A DNA stretch of 64,000 bases from Mytilus californianus (lineage: Eukaryota > Mollusca > Bivalvia > Mytilida > Mytilidae), in the NCBI RefSeq assembly GCF_021869535.1, contig NW_026262593.1, forward strand, positions 53,927,318 to 53,991,317, given 5' to 3'. Both the position numbers and the translations under genes were made by a program. The notes below the pieces were generated by a model. The model ran no database searches. It had not been told where the DNA came from and saw only the letters and a program-made list of their open reading frames with translations. Below, in pieces: positions 32,145 through 44,735 of the stretch (positions are counted from its first letter, which is position 1; every line of letters begins with the position of its first letter).

Positions 32145-32640
32145 AAAAATTAAAACATACATGTATAACTCTTTGTAATTTGTCTTATATAACTATTTTC
32201 ACATAACATTGCATTACGGATACACGGATACAAACTTGCGAAACATAAATGTATTAAGGTCAAAATAAGTGTTTTCTTTGATGTGTGTCCACTCTATTGC
32301 TAGTAGCTCTTCGATGGGACGAGACAAGGAAGACAACCACTAAATATACTTAGAATAACGTGTTGAAAATGAAACAAAAACAAATATATTTGAAAAGCAC
32401 ACCTTAACTTTGTGTTTACACCACTGTCATAGGTCAGAGGATGGTTAAAAGTTGAGAGAATGTGATATGATTGTACATAAAACGACTTTCCCCAGCTGAG
32501 ACCAAATGACGTAGACTTTTGCAACACACATGTTTAATCTTGTCACAATTTTAATTGAGCCATGAGCCTGTAATCCGACGATTGCTGTTGATTGCTTTCT
32601 GTCATAATTGATTTTCGCTTAATGTTGAAGTATAAATCAA
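32145..32640. other. 3' flank of the phospholipase gene
   Basis: An ATTAAA lies about 5 bases after the stop (within ATAAAAAAATTAAAAC) and could serve as a weak poly(A) signal. No AATAAA is obvious close by. Nothing else is seen. Confidence 0.35.
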
Positions 32641-32641
32641 C

Positions 32642-32875
32642 TTGTTAGGTTCTCTTTTGAATTGTTTCAAATGTTGTCATCCAATATACTCTTGTTTTAT
32701 GTGTAAAAATGAAATTGAAGATGAAAAACATGTATTTACTTTATGTCCTTTATGTACTTTATATGCAGACCTTCGAAATATATTGTATAGTGAAGCAGTA
32801 AAACATAATGATCAAGTTTATAACTTGTCTATTGACGAAAAGTTTATATTTTTATTCAGAAATGAAGAAATTTGA
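32642..32875 (+). pseudogene. C-terminal remnant of a LINE reverse transcriptase protein
   Basis: The frame contains CFMCKNEIEDEKHVFTLCPL followed by YADLR and a stretch ending EKFIFLFRNEE. A CxxC, then (I/V)EDE-H, then CP(L/x) and an LR pair, is the cysteine/histidine motif at the C-terminus of many non-LTR retrotransposon ORF2 proteins. No reverse transcriptase domain precedes it, so this is a 5'-truncated copy, as is common for LINEs. The following 88-codon frame (32872-33138) is not part of it and is unrecognised. Confidence 0.65.
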
Positions 32876-35340
32876 CAAGGTTCACTTATGGCACAAAATG
32901 GCCTAAAATATCAACTTTATCTAAAAACACCAAAAAATTCACAATTTGGTTCGTAAATGGGTCTATTTCAAAAGCCTTATTGCTAAATAAATCAGTTCTT
33001 TTCATAAAAGTACATAACATTCTCCTAAGTAAGCCCATTTTGGACATTTTGTCAAAATATGAAGATTTTGTGCAATTTTCAGACCTAAAAGCATTAGGAA
33101 AACTTTGGCCGCCACCTACGATCCAAAATGTTAAGTAACCAAATAATTCCAATTTTGATATAGAATACATCAATATAAAAACTTTTTGGATCTAGGATGG
33201 CGGCTAAGATTAATTATGCCAAAAACAATTCAAATTATGGAAAAATTTAACCAAAATTGACCTTAAAATACAAATAATGTTTATTTCAGGGGTCATAGCT
33301 TCATAAATTTTAAAGGAAGGTGCCAAAAAAGTATGTTTTTGTCTTAACAGTATTCTCACAAGTGTTTCTATGTGAAATTTGTAATTTTTTGGCCCGATTT
33401 AAAAAACATCAAAAATTTAGGGCCAATTTTAACCCTTCGTGAACCTTCTCCTTTTGTCATCCAATGTACTCTCATAAGTTACTTTAAAGCATAGCTTTTT
33501 TGCACGGCTGAAAACAGTACAGTGACCTGGAATTATTCACAACTTTGTCCTTTGGTCTTCATAGATAGATGTCTGACGGCAATACTATCTCCTTTTTCGA
33601 CCTATTGAACAAGAATTATTTTGATGTTAAAAGTACTTTAAAACTTGGTTAAGTTGATTATTGTTATCGTGCGGATCAAGGTAATAATTATTGATATAAG
33701 CATTTTTTTTAGCCAAATTAACTTCAGCATATGCTAAATTCAATGAAGCATGTGCTGAATTATTCAGCGTATACAGAACTATAGACACGATAGACACGGA
33801 ATCAAGGTCATTAATATTGAATTAAGCGTATGTTAAAAAAAAGATTGGACGCAAATTACCTCACTATGATGATATTGAAGAGGCAATATAATGTTGCTAT
33901 CCGCTGTAATGTTTCTGTTGCAATGGATGAGCTGACACTTATATAGAAAAAGTTTTTCTAAATTTCTTTTTTAATGATGTTGGGAATTTCTTTTTTTTTT
34001 TTATCATAATTAGGTCAGATAATTTTTTAAAGATGCGGATACTGTTAACAACTGCAAGATCAAGGTTTGTAGTTCTTTAAAAGGTTATATCTCACACTTA
34101 ATATTTTTCCAAGAACATTTACAATAATCGCTCAACTAGAACGACTCAAAATCTATCAGTAATTTTTATGATCGGACTTTTCAAACAATAAATTATCAAT
34201 CTATTCAGACGTTGCAGAAAAAAGTTCGAGAAAGAGTATTTAATTGACATTTTATATATTCTAGATCCACAACTTCCGGAAAAATCGCCAACCTGTTTGA
34301 AACCTACATTCGACATGTAACTTCTTATGCTTGAATTCAAATTTGTAGAAAATTTATTCAGAGATTACAGAAATCAATTGTAACCAACAGAAATGTTAAA
34401 GCCATTTTGATACGTGTATGTCCGTTGACAACAACTCTTCCAAACATCAGTCAACCGGAACTAAGCGTAAATACGATCTGTAACTTCTTATGACAAAATG
34501 ACTGAAGCATTTCATTAATAAGAATATAAAAACATATTAGACTGACGTACTGCTTACCTGTAGTCCTGTTTGGCTTTTTCGGTATCGGCTTTGAATTAGA
34601 CATGATCTAAAGGATGAAAGTAGTAAGAACTGAGGGTTTTTATGATACCATTAAAACGTAAGGTTCTAAGGTTCTACGATGGCAGCCACCGGGGAATTCT
34701 CCTCACACTAAATATAGATGATATAATCCAATTTAGAATGTATGACGTATGTCACATATTTCGACCATTGAAAAAGCTGTAAAATTATATAACCAAATAA
34801 GGATGTTAATCCCCTATGCACAAATCCGTTTAAGGACATTTAGTTCGTTTAATCGGATTATGATGAAATTCCATATGTATTTTGCGCAGCAAACATTTGT
34901 TGGTGTTGTTTTGACATTATGTTTGAACAAATGATGTGATTCAAATATAACTTTAACTTTTATTGATGAGTTACGCACTCTTTCTGTCATGATTTTACTA
35001 CGCTATCTACGTGGGCAAATAAAGTCCTTCGGTATCAATGAAATATTGTTCAAGTCATTTATCTACTAGTAGTTTGGACTAAGTATTTGGCAAATAAACT
35101 TCGATATAGTATGTAATAAAATGTTTATGATCTGTTTGGTTAATATCTATGTACTACTGTTACACCATGTTGTCTATATTTTCAACTGTTGATTGTTGCA
35201 AATAATGATAAAAAAAAACATGAAGAACGTTAAATATTTTCTAATTTTGAAAGTAAAGAATTGAAATAATTATAAGAAATAAGAAATGATTGTAACAGGA
35301 TGCTGTTACGAAGTCTCCTAATAAAAATTCTCATTATGAT
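32876..35340. other. gene-free stretch
   Basis: GCCGCCACCTACGATCCAAAA (about 33108-33127) and TTTTTGGATCTAGGATGGCGGC (about 33182-33202) form an imperfect inverted pair. I see no coding gene, and small frames at 34146-34340 (-) and 34749-34934 (+) have no signature. Confidence 0.4.
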
Positions 35341-35346
35341 GGCAAC

Positions 35347-36550
35347 GAGTACTCGAGTACTCGGGTACTCGCTCGGAAGGCCGAGTACTCGAGTACAATT
35401 TTAGTACTCGGATACTCGTTTGCCTGTTATAAATCTTGAGATATTTCTCCTCACATTTCCGCTCACTTTAGTTCCGTTGAACTATCCCCTTCGTAATACT
35501 TTTTAAAATTCATTAACAACGTAAATACGTTTATCCTGAGACTTCTATTTGGTACTAGTATATAGTAGTCCGTTTCTTCCGAGGGGATGTTTTTATATGC
35601 ACTACTTGTAACAAAAAATAGAAAGTTAAACAGTCTTTCATCTGAAGTTGTTGACCATATCATATATCTAAACAAAAACAAAATCAAAGTGCCCTGCGGT
35701 GAACCCTACTGATTAGAGACATTTGTAACGGTGTTTGTACACGGATCAACACTTTCCTGGATTAATAACTCATCACAAGCCGTAAACTTACCTTTGTTTG
35801 CAAATCAAGACTTCTATGTTAACGTTATTGGTTTGAGATGTACGTTTAAATCAATTTAATTACTCTTTATTTGAAACTTAATTATTGTTTAATTTACAAT
35901 TTAAAGAGAGCCGACAGATACGTGAGCGACATTCAAACTCATAAGTCGAAAATAAACTGACAACGTCATAGCTAAAAAAATAAGAAAACACACAAACAGA
36001 CAAACGATAGTGCAAAAAAAAAACAAAAAAAAAAAAAACACAGAAAACTTAAGACTGAGCAACACGAAAAAGCACAAGTAATTTGAAGTCCAAAATTGTT
36101 GTTGACAAATTAATGGACAAGTCGTAATATAAAAAATACCAACTTAACAGGAACAGATGATACATATTGTCTATTTTGTCGGACCTTTATATGCAAATAT
36201 TTATGGTTTTATTGGCATGTTTCTTATTTGGTTCATGAACACATACACAAACAATAATTAATATTATGATAGGTTATTTGTAGAAACGGCTGTCGGTAAT
36301 TCATTTTTAATTGACACAAAAAAGGAGGCCCGATACACATAACAGAGGACATAACAGAGAATCAAGTTATTTTTGTAGTACGTTTGTCTTTCCTTAATAT
36401 GTTCATGGAAGGTGATAACAAAAAAACTGCATCAAGCCTAAAATCTAAACTTTTCAATAGACGTTTAAGATTCATCAGAGTACTCGAGTACTCGCAAGTA
36501 TCATGACCGAGTATCCGAGTATTAAATTTCAGATCTTTTGACATCCCTAG
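35347..36550. mobile_element. possible transposon bounded by GAGTACTCG-rich ends
   Basis: 35347-35420 has many GAGTACTCG/CGAGTACTC palindromic copies plus GTACTCGGATACTCG. 36477-36530 repeats GAGTACTCGAGTACTCG with the inverse CCGAGTATCCGAGTA. The right side continues to TGACATCCCTAG, which resembles the CTAGGGATGTC ends of some hAT elements. No transposase is present between them. Ends and target duplication could not be fixed. The interior also carries a dispersed repeat near 35925-36070 (ACTGACAACGTCATAGCTAA). Confidence 0.4.
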
Positions 36551-36689
36551 ACTATGAACCCTTAAGTACATCCCTTATCATATCTCATGTGACAGGGGAC
36601 TGGGATGGCCAATGAGAACTTCTTTAATATTCCATTCAATGTATCTTTTAATTTAAACAAGATTATACAGGTTAAGGAATTGGGATCTC

Positions 36690-36850
36690 AAACACTATGC
36701 CTGTACCAAATCAGATATATGACAGTTGCTATCCTTTCGTTTGATGTATTTGAGCTTTTGATTTCTCCATTTGATACTTTGAGACTTACCGTTTTGTTTT
36801 CCCTTGGAGTTCAGTATTTTTGTGATTTTACTTTTTATAGTATATTTGAA
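36690..36850 (+). repeat. dispersed repeat (M3)
   Basis: It shares ATGCCTGTACCAAATCAG, GACAGTTGCTATCC, GAGCTTTTGATT and TTTTGTGATTTTACTTTTT with 51905-52045 and, in part, with 8600-8720. Confidence 0.75.
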
Positions 36851-38850
36851 CATATTCATATGCCAGGTGTGGGAATGACCCCTTGAGATATAACCTGTAA
36901 ATAGTTTACATCATCCTAGCATGACAAAACATAATATATATATGTTTTTTTGTGGAGGTATTGACAATTTACCTTATATTTGAATATTATTTAATAACAG
37001 TGGATGGGGATGACTTTTGTTGACTTACTCTGTATACCATGAATGACCGTTGACCTAAACCTTAAAGTAGGTAATATGGTTCCGTGATCACTAATGAAGA
37101 AACTTTGTGTGTTTCACTAATTGTTCTCAAGTTAAAATCAGTTGAAAATTTAAAAAAAATTAAGGACACATTGGGTTCAAAAGTTAACTTCCCCTTCACC
37201 CCCTCAGAGTACCTCTTAATAGACACCAATTCGAAAACAAAATATATTTGGCCAAACTAAACAAGGTAGTTGAAGATATTTGAGATCCTTGAGCAAATGT
37301 GACAAGCGCCTTTTTTTAGAACTGAAAGTAAAAGTGAATAGGCGTCGGAGGAAGAAGAAGAAGAAGAGGGAAAAGCAATAATGATAATTACTAGAATTAA
37401 TATTGCAAACAAAATAGCATTTAACCCTCCCTATTTCCACTAACCGAGATCCACCTTCAGAAATTCAAACATTGAATGCACATATGTGTATAGCTGTATA
37501 TATATATCTGGAAATTGTGATAAAATTAACATGAGACGCCTTAATTTTCGACGCATCCGGTCTCGTTAATATAAGTGATCGTGTGATTCATTCTTTATTT
37601 ATTTTTATCCTTTACCGATCACTTTTGAATCGACTAATGAGATTTAAACAGTTGTCAATCAAAATCAATTATTGAATGGTACATTATACATTTCTATTAA
37701 TAAAATCAACAATGTGATTAATACGCTAGAAACCAAAACACGAAATGCCTTACCAGTTTGAAACAAAGCACAAAAACATACTCATGAACATAAAAACTGT
37801 ATGAATGTTGTACGCCTTTTTTGATAAACTTTCTTCAGTAACGCCTTTACCCAAATATTCTAAAGCAGGAGATTCGCAAATACGTAAAAACAGTAGTAGC
37901 TAGATGAACAAAAAATACAAATTACACAAAATTTCGGGCTATCATATCTAAACATAACTGCTAATTACTGAAACAGTAGCACATTCCGCCAATATTTTCA
38001 AGTCTCTTTGCCTGGACGATCAGCGAACAAGACATATTAAGAGATTAATTTGAGAAAGATATATTAAATATCAGATTATATATGCACAATGTATGCAAAC
38101 GATATAAAAGGAGGCTGTTTTCTTTTTTCTTTTATGTTTGAAAAGTAGACACCTAATGTAATGAAATGATACATGTGATCTTTTCTTAACACTGTGTAGA
38201 ATATGGAAAATAACATTACTAGCAATATCATACCTGTACTTAATCCGATTAATTTAGTCCCTCCATGTAATCGATCTTTCCTACTTGCGGGGACCGAATT
38301 TATTACACTTTAAAATCTCTAAACAAATCCTGGATTTTGATTGGTTTCCTGAAAAAGAGACGACCAATCTTCGATCAACTCAATGTTATCGCGATAGAGA
38401 AAACCCGAGATTTTTCTGATTGATCGATGGAATATCTTTCATTGTCTATGTATTCCGGCGTTAATCAAGTGATCGTAGATCAGCGCAAGATAATGGTTGA
38501 CAGGTTATTCCATACCTTCATTTCTATTATGTCATTTCTTTGAAAGTTTATTAGATAAAAAAAAAAAACATTGTTTGCATAAAGGAATATGAAAACGATA
38601 TTGCACATAAAGCAAAACAAAAATAAGACAAGATTGGAAATAAAATATACACAGAATTCATTATGGACTTACGCATAAACTTTCCTTGGCAATTTTCTAA
38701 GGGACTACAAATATGTTCTGAAATTTGTTATAAGCTTTTTATTACCAAGTGATGTTGTTTCAGATTCTTTGATTCAGACGTGAACATTTAGAAAGTATAG
38801 ATATGGTTACAATGGACATTGATAGTGTTGCACAGTTTAAAGAAGCTTTA
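36851..38850. other. gene-free stretch
   Basis: No gene or bounded repeat is recognised. A GAAGAAGAAG microsatellite lies at 37349-37368. Confidence 0.4.
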
Positions 38851-38856
38851 AAAAAG

Positions 38857-39420
38857 GTCAACAGTACTATACCGCTGTTCAAAAGTCATAAATCGATTGA
38901 GAGAAAATATAACCGGGTTGCAAACTAAAACCGAGAGAAACACATCAACTATAAGAGGAAACAACAAAACCACAGAAACACTCAAGTGCAACAAAAAACA
39001 AACGACATTTCAAAATACATAGAAACGAATTTTAGATAACAAATGCCATTTTCCTGACTTAGTACAGGACATTTTAAAACAAATAAAAATGGTGGGTTGT
39101 GAACCTGATTTTGTGGCTAGCCAAACCTTGCGCTTTTAAGGAAATGTTAAATATACCACTAAAATGACAACATTACAGGACCGGAATACAGTACAAATAA
39201 ATGCAAAAACATTCAGGACAGAGAAATACATAAATAATAAAATGATAGTACTTTTCGACATATTAACCACAGAATAACAACGAACACGTAATTTTTTTTA
39301 GGACAGTACACAAAAACAGCATAACAGAAGTACGAACTGACCGACACACGAATGTAACAATGCCACAGAAGTGATGTCACAGAAAAATTTCTAAAAATTT
39401 AACAAACAATTAACGTAAAA
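38857..39420. repeat. dispersed repeat (M4), long copy
   Basis: Landmarks are GGTCAACAGTACTATACCGC, TCATAAATCGATTGAGAG, GGTTGCAAACTAAAACCGAG, TTGTGGCTAGCCAAACCT and ACAGCATAACAG. It matches 40686-41145 over most of its length; shorter pieces are at 8886-9070 and 30955-31075. Part of it (GGCTAGCCA near 39113, with ATGCCTGTAC-like text) also occurs reversed around 51785-51900. Confidence 0.8.
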
Positions 39421-40454
39421 TAAGCTAATGGTCGGTTTTTGCATAAAGAGAAAAACAGGATGGAATACCATTAGAGAAAAAGTGAAGGTTATCTTGGTAA
39501 AGTTGTATAATTATGTAGCTGTGTTGGGGTATAATAAAATGGCTTATTTCGAGTCCGAAACTATTCAGTAATAGCCTTCATTCCCCAGATATTTTTACCT
39601 GGTCGCCAAGAACGGTCACAATTCTTAAAATTGACAGACTCTGTCGAATCATGTCCATCAGATGGATCGTGGAAAAACAAAATGTTTTCTTGTTTTCTAT
39701 GAGAGAAAATGATTTTTTATTTTATTCAGTAGCTGGTAATTATGAGTTCTATTGTTTTAGCAGTGCTAACAATATTTCAAAAGCATATGGAAATGTGACT
39801 TCTTTTTGAAACTCATAGGTAGAAGTGACGAGAAGGGCTCATATGTGAGGGCGTTAAAATGTTTGATTTCTACAAAGATATAAAGGGACATATGTATCCT
39901 ATGTATTCAAATCTTTATCAATTTATTTCAAATCAAACATAAGCATTCAATTTAAATTAGTTATCTCGGTTTATATCTGAAATTGTTATTCACAGTTATA
40001 CATTTATATTTTGCTACTTCAACCTCAACAAAATATCGACCACCATTTAAAGATTTTCAATAAAGAGATAAAACCAATCTGTAAATTTAATGCTTTCACC
40101 GTGTTTTAAAAGAAATAAATTGTAGTTGTCCTTGCATTTCTTTACGTAAGCATAAAGAATGCTGTTTCGTAAAAACTAAGGATTTTCTTACCCCAGGCAA
40201 AGATTACCTTAGCCGTAACCGGTTTTGTACTTACATGAACAACACGACGTATGTGCCATGTGCAGCAGGATCTTGTGAACACACCAAGGCCTTGTTGATA
40301 AATATTCCGTACCCACTTCACAAATAATACACGATGGTCTTGAAGTATAGGTTCGAGGTACTGACTTTGTTTATCATCTTAACTACGTGTTAAAGTATCC
40401 TTTATTTTGCCTCTGTATTTTATCATTTTACTGTTTAGTCTATTTTTGGTAATA
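39421..40454. other. gene-free stretch with a family-2 repeat scrap
   Basis: About 40158-40215 (CTAAGGATTTTCTTACCCC and GATTACCTTAGCCGTA) is a short internal fragment of the family-2 hammerhead repeat without its ribozyme. Nothing else is recognised. Confidence 0.5.
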
Positions 40455-41215
40455 AGATATAAGAAGATGTGGTATGATCGCAAATGAGACAACTCTCCAT
40501 CCAAGTCACAATTTGTAAAAGTAAATCATTATAGGTCAAATTACGGTCATCAACATGGGGCCTTGGCTTACACCGAACAGCAAGCTGAAAAGGGCCCAAC
40601 AATGACTATTTTTTAACCATTCAAACAGGAAAACCAACGGTCGAATCTATATAAAAAAAAACAAGAAACGAGAAACACTATGAATAAGGCAACAATAGTA
40701 TACCCTGTTCAAAAGTCATCAATCGATTGAGAGAAAACAATTCCGGGTTACAAACTAAAACCGAGGGAAACACATCACATGTAAGAGGAAAACAACGAAA
40801 CAACAGAAACATGATGAAGTGCAACGAAAAGCAAACGACAATGCAACTTACATAGAAATGAACTATTTGATAACAAATGCGATATTCCTGACTTGGTACT
40901 GGACATTTTAAGAAAACTTGGTGGGTTGAATCTGGTTTTGTGGCTAGCCAAACCTCGCGTTTTATGGCAATGTTTAACCTACCGCTAAAATGACATCATT
41001 ACATGACAGGCATACAGTACATATAAATGGAAGAACACTGAGGACAGAGACATACATAAGTAAATAATATAAAAGTACATTTCGACATGTTAACGACAGA
41101 ATAACAACGAATATCTAAAATTTATTAAGGACAGTACATAAAAACAGCATAAACCACATCAACAAACGACAACCACTGAACATCAGATTCCTGACTAAGG
41201 ACAGGTGCAAACAAA
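40455..41215. repeat. nested repeats: M4 inserted into the 278-bp-type repeat
   Basis: 40455-40685 is the 29-kb tandem unit (GATATAAGAAGATGTGGTAT through GAGAAACACTATGAA). The unit resumes at 41146 with CCACATCAACAAACGAC and GACAGGTGCA. Between them lies an M4 copy (40686-41145). M4 is therefore the younger insertion. A target duplication is not evident. Confidence 0.8.
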
Positions 41216-41521
41216 TGCAGCGGATTTAAACGTTTTAATAGGTACCAACCTTCACTCTTACCTGAAACAATAGTGTAACACTACAACATAGAAAGACACA
41301 CTATAAATATCCATTTGACGTGACTAGGTCCTTATACGTCCCGTCATTGTGTTACTGTGCTATGTTATATATATGTATTCATTGTCTTACTTTTTTGTTA
41401 ATGTGCTATGTCTAAATGCATTTTTTGTTTTCTTTGTTCACATATGTGTTTGTTTTTATAGTAATTAAGATTAGAAAACAATGTTGAATGCCAGAATAAT
41501 TGTTCTCTTGAAAATTTAGGA

Positions 41522-41733
41522 TACTGTGGATTCATTTATTTTCGTGGGTACCAATTTTCGTGGATTGAGGAAAACTTACATTTTCGTGGATATTTAATTT
41601 CGTGGTTTTGCCGAAGTCTGCATACAAGCCTATAGAATATTTGTTATTCGTTGAACATTAAATTTCGTGGTTCACCTGTACACACGAAATCAACGAAAAT
41701 TAGTATCCAACGAATAATAATGAATCCACAGTA
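41522..41733. mobile_element. TA-flanked MITE (Tc1/mariner-like duplication)
   Basis: The ends TACTGTGGATTCATT and AATGAATCCACAGTA are mirror images, with TA as the presumed duplicated target. Inner arms include TTTTCGTGG/CCACGAAA-type blocks. A related, more diverged copy in the other orientation lies at about 53755-53939. Confidence 0.8.
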
Positions 41734-42142
41734 ACCAAACTATGTCAAACTAAGAGTGCAGATGCATAATGGGAAGATAGTTGTGTGTAACAAAATGTCA
41801 TAGTCAAATGATATGACGTAAAGCAAGAAATCTAGAAACGGCATTGTCTAAACACAGAATTTCACAGCAGCAATCAAAATGCATACGTTTGGTGACATTT
41901 CTATTTTTTTTTAAATGTTTCACGCAATATTGTAAAGTTAGGAAAAGGGGGGATTATTGTTAGAAACGTCAACGTATTGTGACCTTATTCTGAGGGTTGA
42001 TATATGTCTTTCTTGTACGTTTTTCTGTTGAGTTGGGTGTTTGTGTTGTCTGTTGTAAATTCTAATATTTTTGTTAGTTTCGGTTATTATTTAAATAAGT
42101 AGATTTTGGTCAGTGAGATGGCTACGATATAGATACAAAGTC

Positions 42143-42365
42143 AGGAGCCTGTAATTCAGTGGTTGTCGTTTGTTGATGTGTTACATATTCGTTTTTCGCA
42201 AATTTTTTGTACATAAATTAGGCCGTTAGTTTTTTTGTTTGAATTGAATGCGGTATGGACTTTGCTTATTGTTGAAAGTACAGTGACCTATAGTTGTTAA
42301 CTTCTGTGTCATTTGGTCTCTTGTGGGGAGTTGTCTCATTGGCAATCATACCACATCTTCTTTTT
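42143..42365 (+). repeat. M1 repeat, long copy
   Basis: It runs from CAGGAGCCTGTAATTCAGTG and GTTTGTTGATGTGTTACA through GACCTATAGTTGTTAAC to GTCTCATTGGCAATCATACC and CACATCTTC. Confidence 0.85.
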
Positions 42366-42989
42366 TTTGTATTATTTAAGAAATGAAAACTTTAATTAGA
42401 GACAAAGTATCCCTTCAAACACTTTTTCATGTATGTTAATCAAATGGTGTACCTGTGTTTCAATTATGTTCTTTTAACTATTGTATGCAGGAAAACGACT
42501 TGATCAAAAACATTTTATTGTATTCAGATTGATCAAAATGATATGATACAACACATAGTTTTTTAAACCAAGTGCAAATCATCTTTCTCAATTAGAATAG
42601 ATGTAAAATTATTATTGTACAATACAGCTTATTTTTGTCAGATTTACAATATTTATAGAATGATTTAAAAAGCAAATACATCACATGTAGGGTAAACATA
42701 AAAAGCTATGTCAAAACGATATGTATAACCTACAATCTACACATGCGCTAAATTTTAAACTGAGATGTAATTGAATGAAGCACAAATTAAGGAAGGAATG
42801 ATTTTTTGAGGGGAAATTTAATACTCTCATAATCAATTTTTTTTCAGACACTCATAGCATTGTCATGTAGTATCTGACGTAACAATAAATAATTAACATT
42901 AGAAGCGCCACATATAGGTCTTGAAACTTAGAGTAACATGGAAAGCTGTAACAAATATATGAGTATGTTTTTATCTTAACATTATCTGA

Positions 42990-43165
42990 ACGATTAAATA
43001 TAAAAAAGAAGATGTGGTATGATTGCCAACAAGATATCTCCCCACAAGAGACCAAATGACACAGAAATTAACAACTATTTATGTACAAAAAAATGAACGA
43101 AAAATAAATATGTAACACAACAAACGGCAACCACTGAATTACAGGCTCCTGACTTGGGACAGGCA
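42990..43165 (-). repeat. M1 repeat, inverted copy
   Basis: It begins AAGAAGATGTGGTATGATTG, continues CAAGAGACCAAATGACACAG and AACGGCAACCACTGAATTAC, and ends CTGACTTGGGACAGGCACAT. It is the reverse of 42143-42365 with an internal deletion. The two copies, about 620 bp apart, form an inverted pair. Confidence 0.85.
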
Positions 43166-44439
43166 CATACATACAGAATGAAGTCAATTTTTATTCACTG
43201 CGGTAAATTTGATGCTGTTTAAACAATTTACTTGCAGTAAATTCAGTACAGTAGCTTTTCCGACAATTTCGTATGTTGTTGATGTGTACAACTACTACTG
43301 TTCAGTCGGAACATTGCCAAACTGGATCTTAATTGACTGCAAGAGAAACATCTGAACGGAACTTAATTTAACCCAGTTGATAAGTCTGGAAAATTACAGA
43401 AACTCTTTTCATGACTGAATGATTGAGACTTTTGTGTGCTATAAAAGTACAATGAACTATATACATGATATATGCAATTTAAAAGGAAAGCAGAGTTTTA
43501 TTTTATAATTAAGGACCCTGATGATAGCAATGCATTTATAGCGTAAAATAAGTGCTATTATGACTGCAAGATAACGGAAATACATGTAAGTGTGCCACAC
43601 ATTATATGCCGGTAACAATTGATCCAAAAATAAATGGTCTTCTAAGCCATGCATGTATGCACTTACACTGAAAAAAAGACAAACAATGATAGTCATGCAT
43701 GTATGGTGATTTTACTTTTTTTCGAACATAGAGTTCAATATTCAAAACACTAAAAGGAATAAAAACACACGTTAGAAACACATTATAAAAAGGTAACCTT
43801 GTTAAATAATTATACAAACATTTACAAATGTAATACATGTTCTACCACATTATTATAGAAAACTAAGAAATGATTGAACCCTTTTTTATTTGCTTAAAAA
43901 GTCAAACAAAAATGAGCTATACATCGATTCTGAAATGATTAGTACTTTCCAATTGAATAAAAAATAACCAAACAGAAATTGTATTGGTGTAAATATTGAG
44001 ATTATTATCAATAAACTAAAACCATACTAAATATTACACATATGTACCTTCACGGTACTACAATATGTCGATACTTAAATTTTGGAATTGCACTAGATCA
44101 TGTTTTTCTCTGACTGTTAATGATGTCTTTTCATTAGACACATTGGATGTTGGATGTGTACTGATTGATGTTTTAGTCTTAGATACATGATTTGTTTATT
44201 AGTGGTTGATGACTTTGAATTAGTTGTCAGTAACTGCAAGTACTCTCAGATCTGTACTTTTTGTTTTTGTGATGAACACAGACACGTCTACTTTGTGAAT
44301 TGGTAGATATATCTATTTGTATCCATCTAACGGATTAAGTCATTTTCAACTGATTGTATAGTTTTTTCTTATGTTGTAGTGTTACATTACTGTCCCTGGT
44401 TGAGCGCTCACAAACATTTTAATCTCGCCACATTATGTA
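43166..44439. other. gene-free stretch
   Basis: I see no gene, bounded repeat or RNA feature here. Confidence 0.4.
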
Positions 44440-44735
44440 AATGCCTGTCCCTAGTCAGGAGCCTGTAGTATAGTGGTTGTTGTAAGATCATATTTGTCAT
44501 ATATGTTTTTCGTATAGTGTTTCCTGAATTGTTTTGTTATAAGTAAACCTGTTAGTTTCCTTAATTCAGTTGTTTCATATGTTGATATTGGGGTCTTTTA
44601 TAGCTGACCATAATGTTTGGATTTTTCTCATTGTTGAAGGCCTTACCGTTGTCTATAATTGCTTACATCCACTTCATTTATACTTTGGTTGATAGTTGTC
44701 TCTTTAGCAATCATACCACATCTTCATATTTTTTA
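44440..44735 (+). repeat. M1 repeat, long diverged copy
   Basis: The blocks TAGTCAGGAGCCTGTAGTAT, TTTTATAGCTGACCATAATG, TTGTTGAAGGCCTTACC and TTAGCAATCATACCACATCT occur in the standard order. Confidence 0.85.

Noticed and set aside
32872..33138. 88-codon frame following the LINE fragment as a continuation of ORF2
   Set aside because: It lies past the expected C-terminal end in a different frame and shows no LINE motif.
36440..36480. CTGATGA on the minus strand near 36478 as a hammerhead
   Set aside because: The downstream bases do not form a stem II before a GAAA, and no stem I is available.
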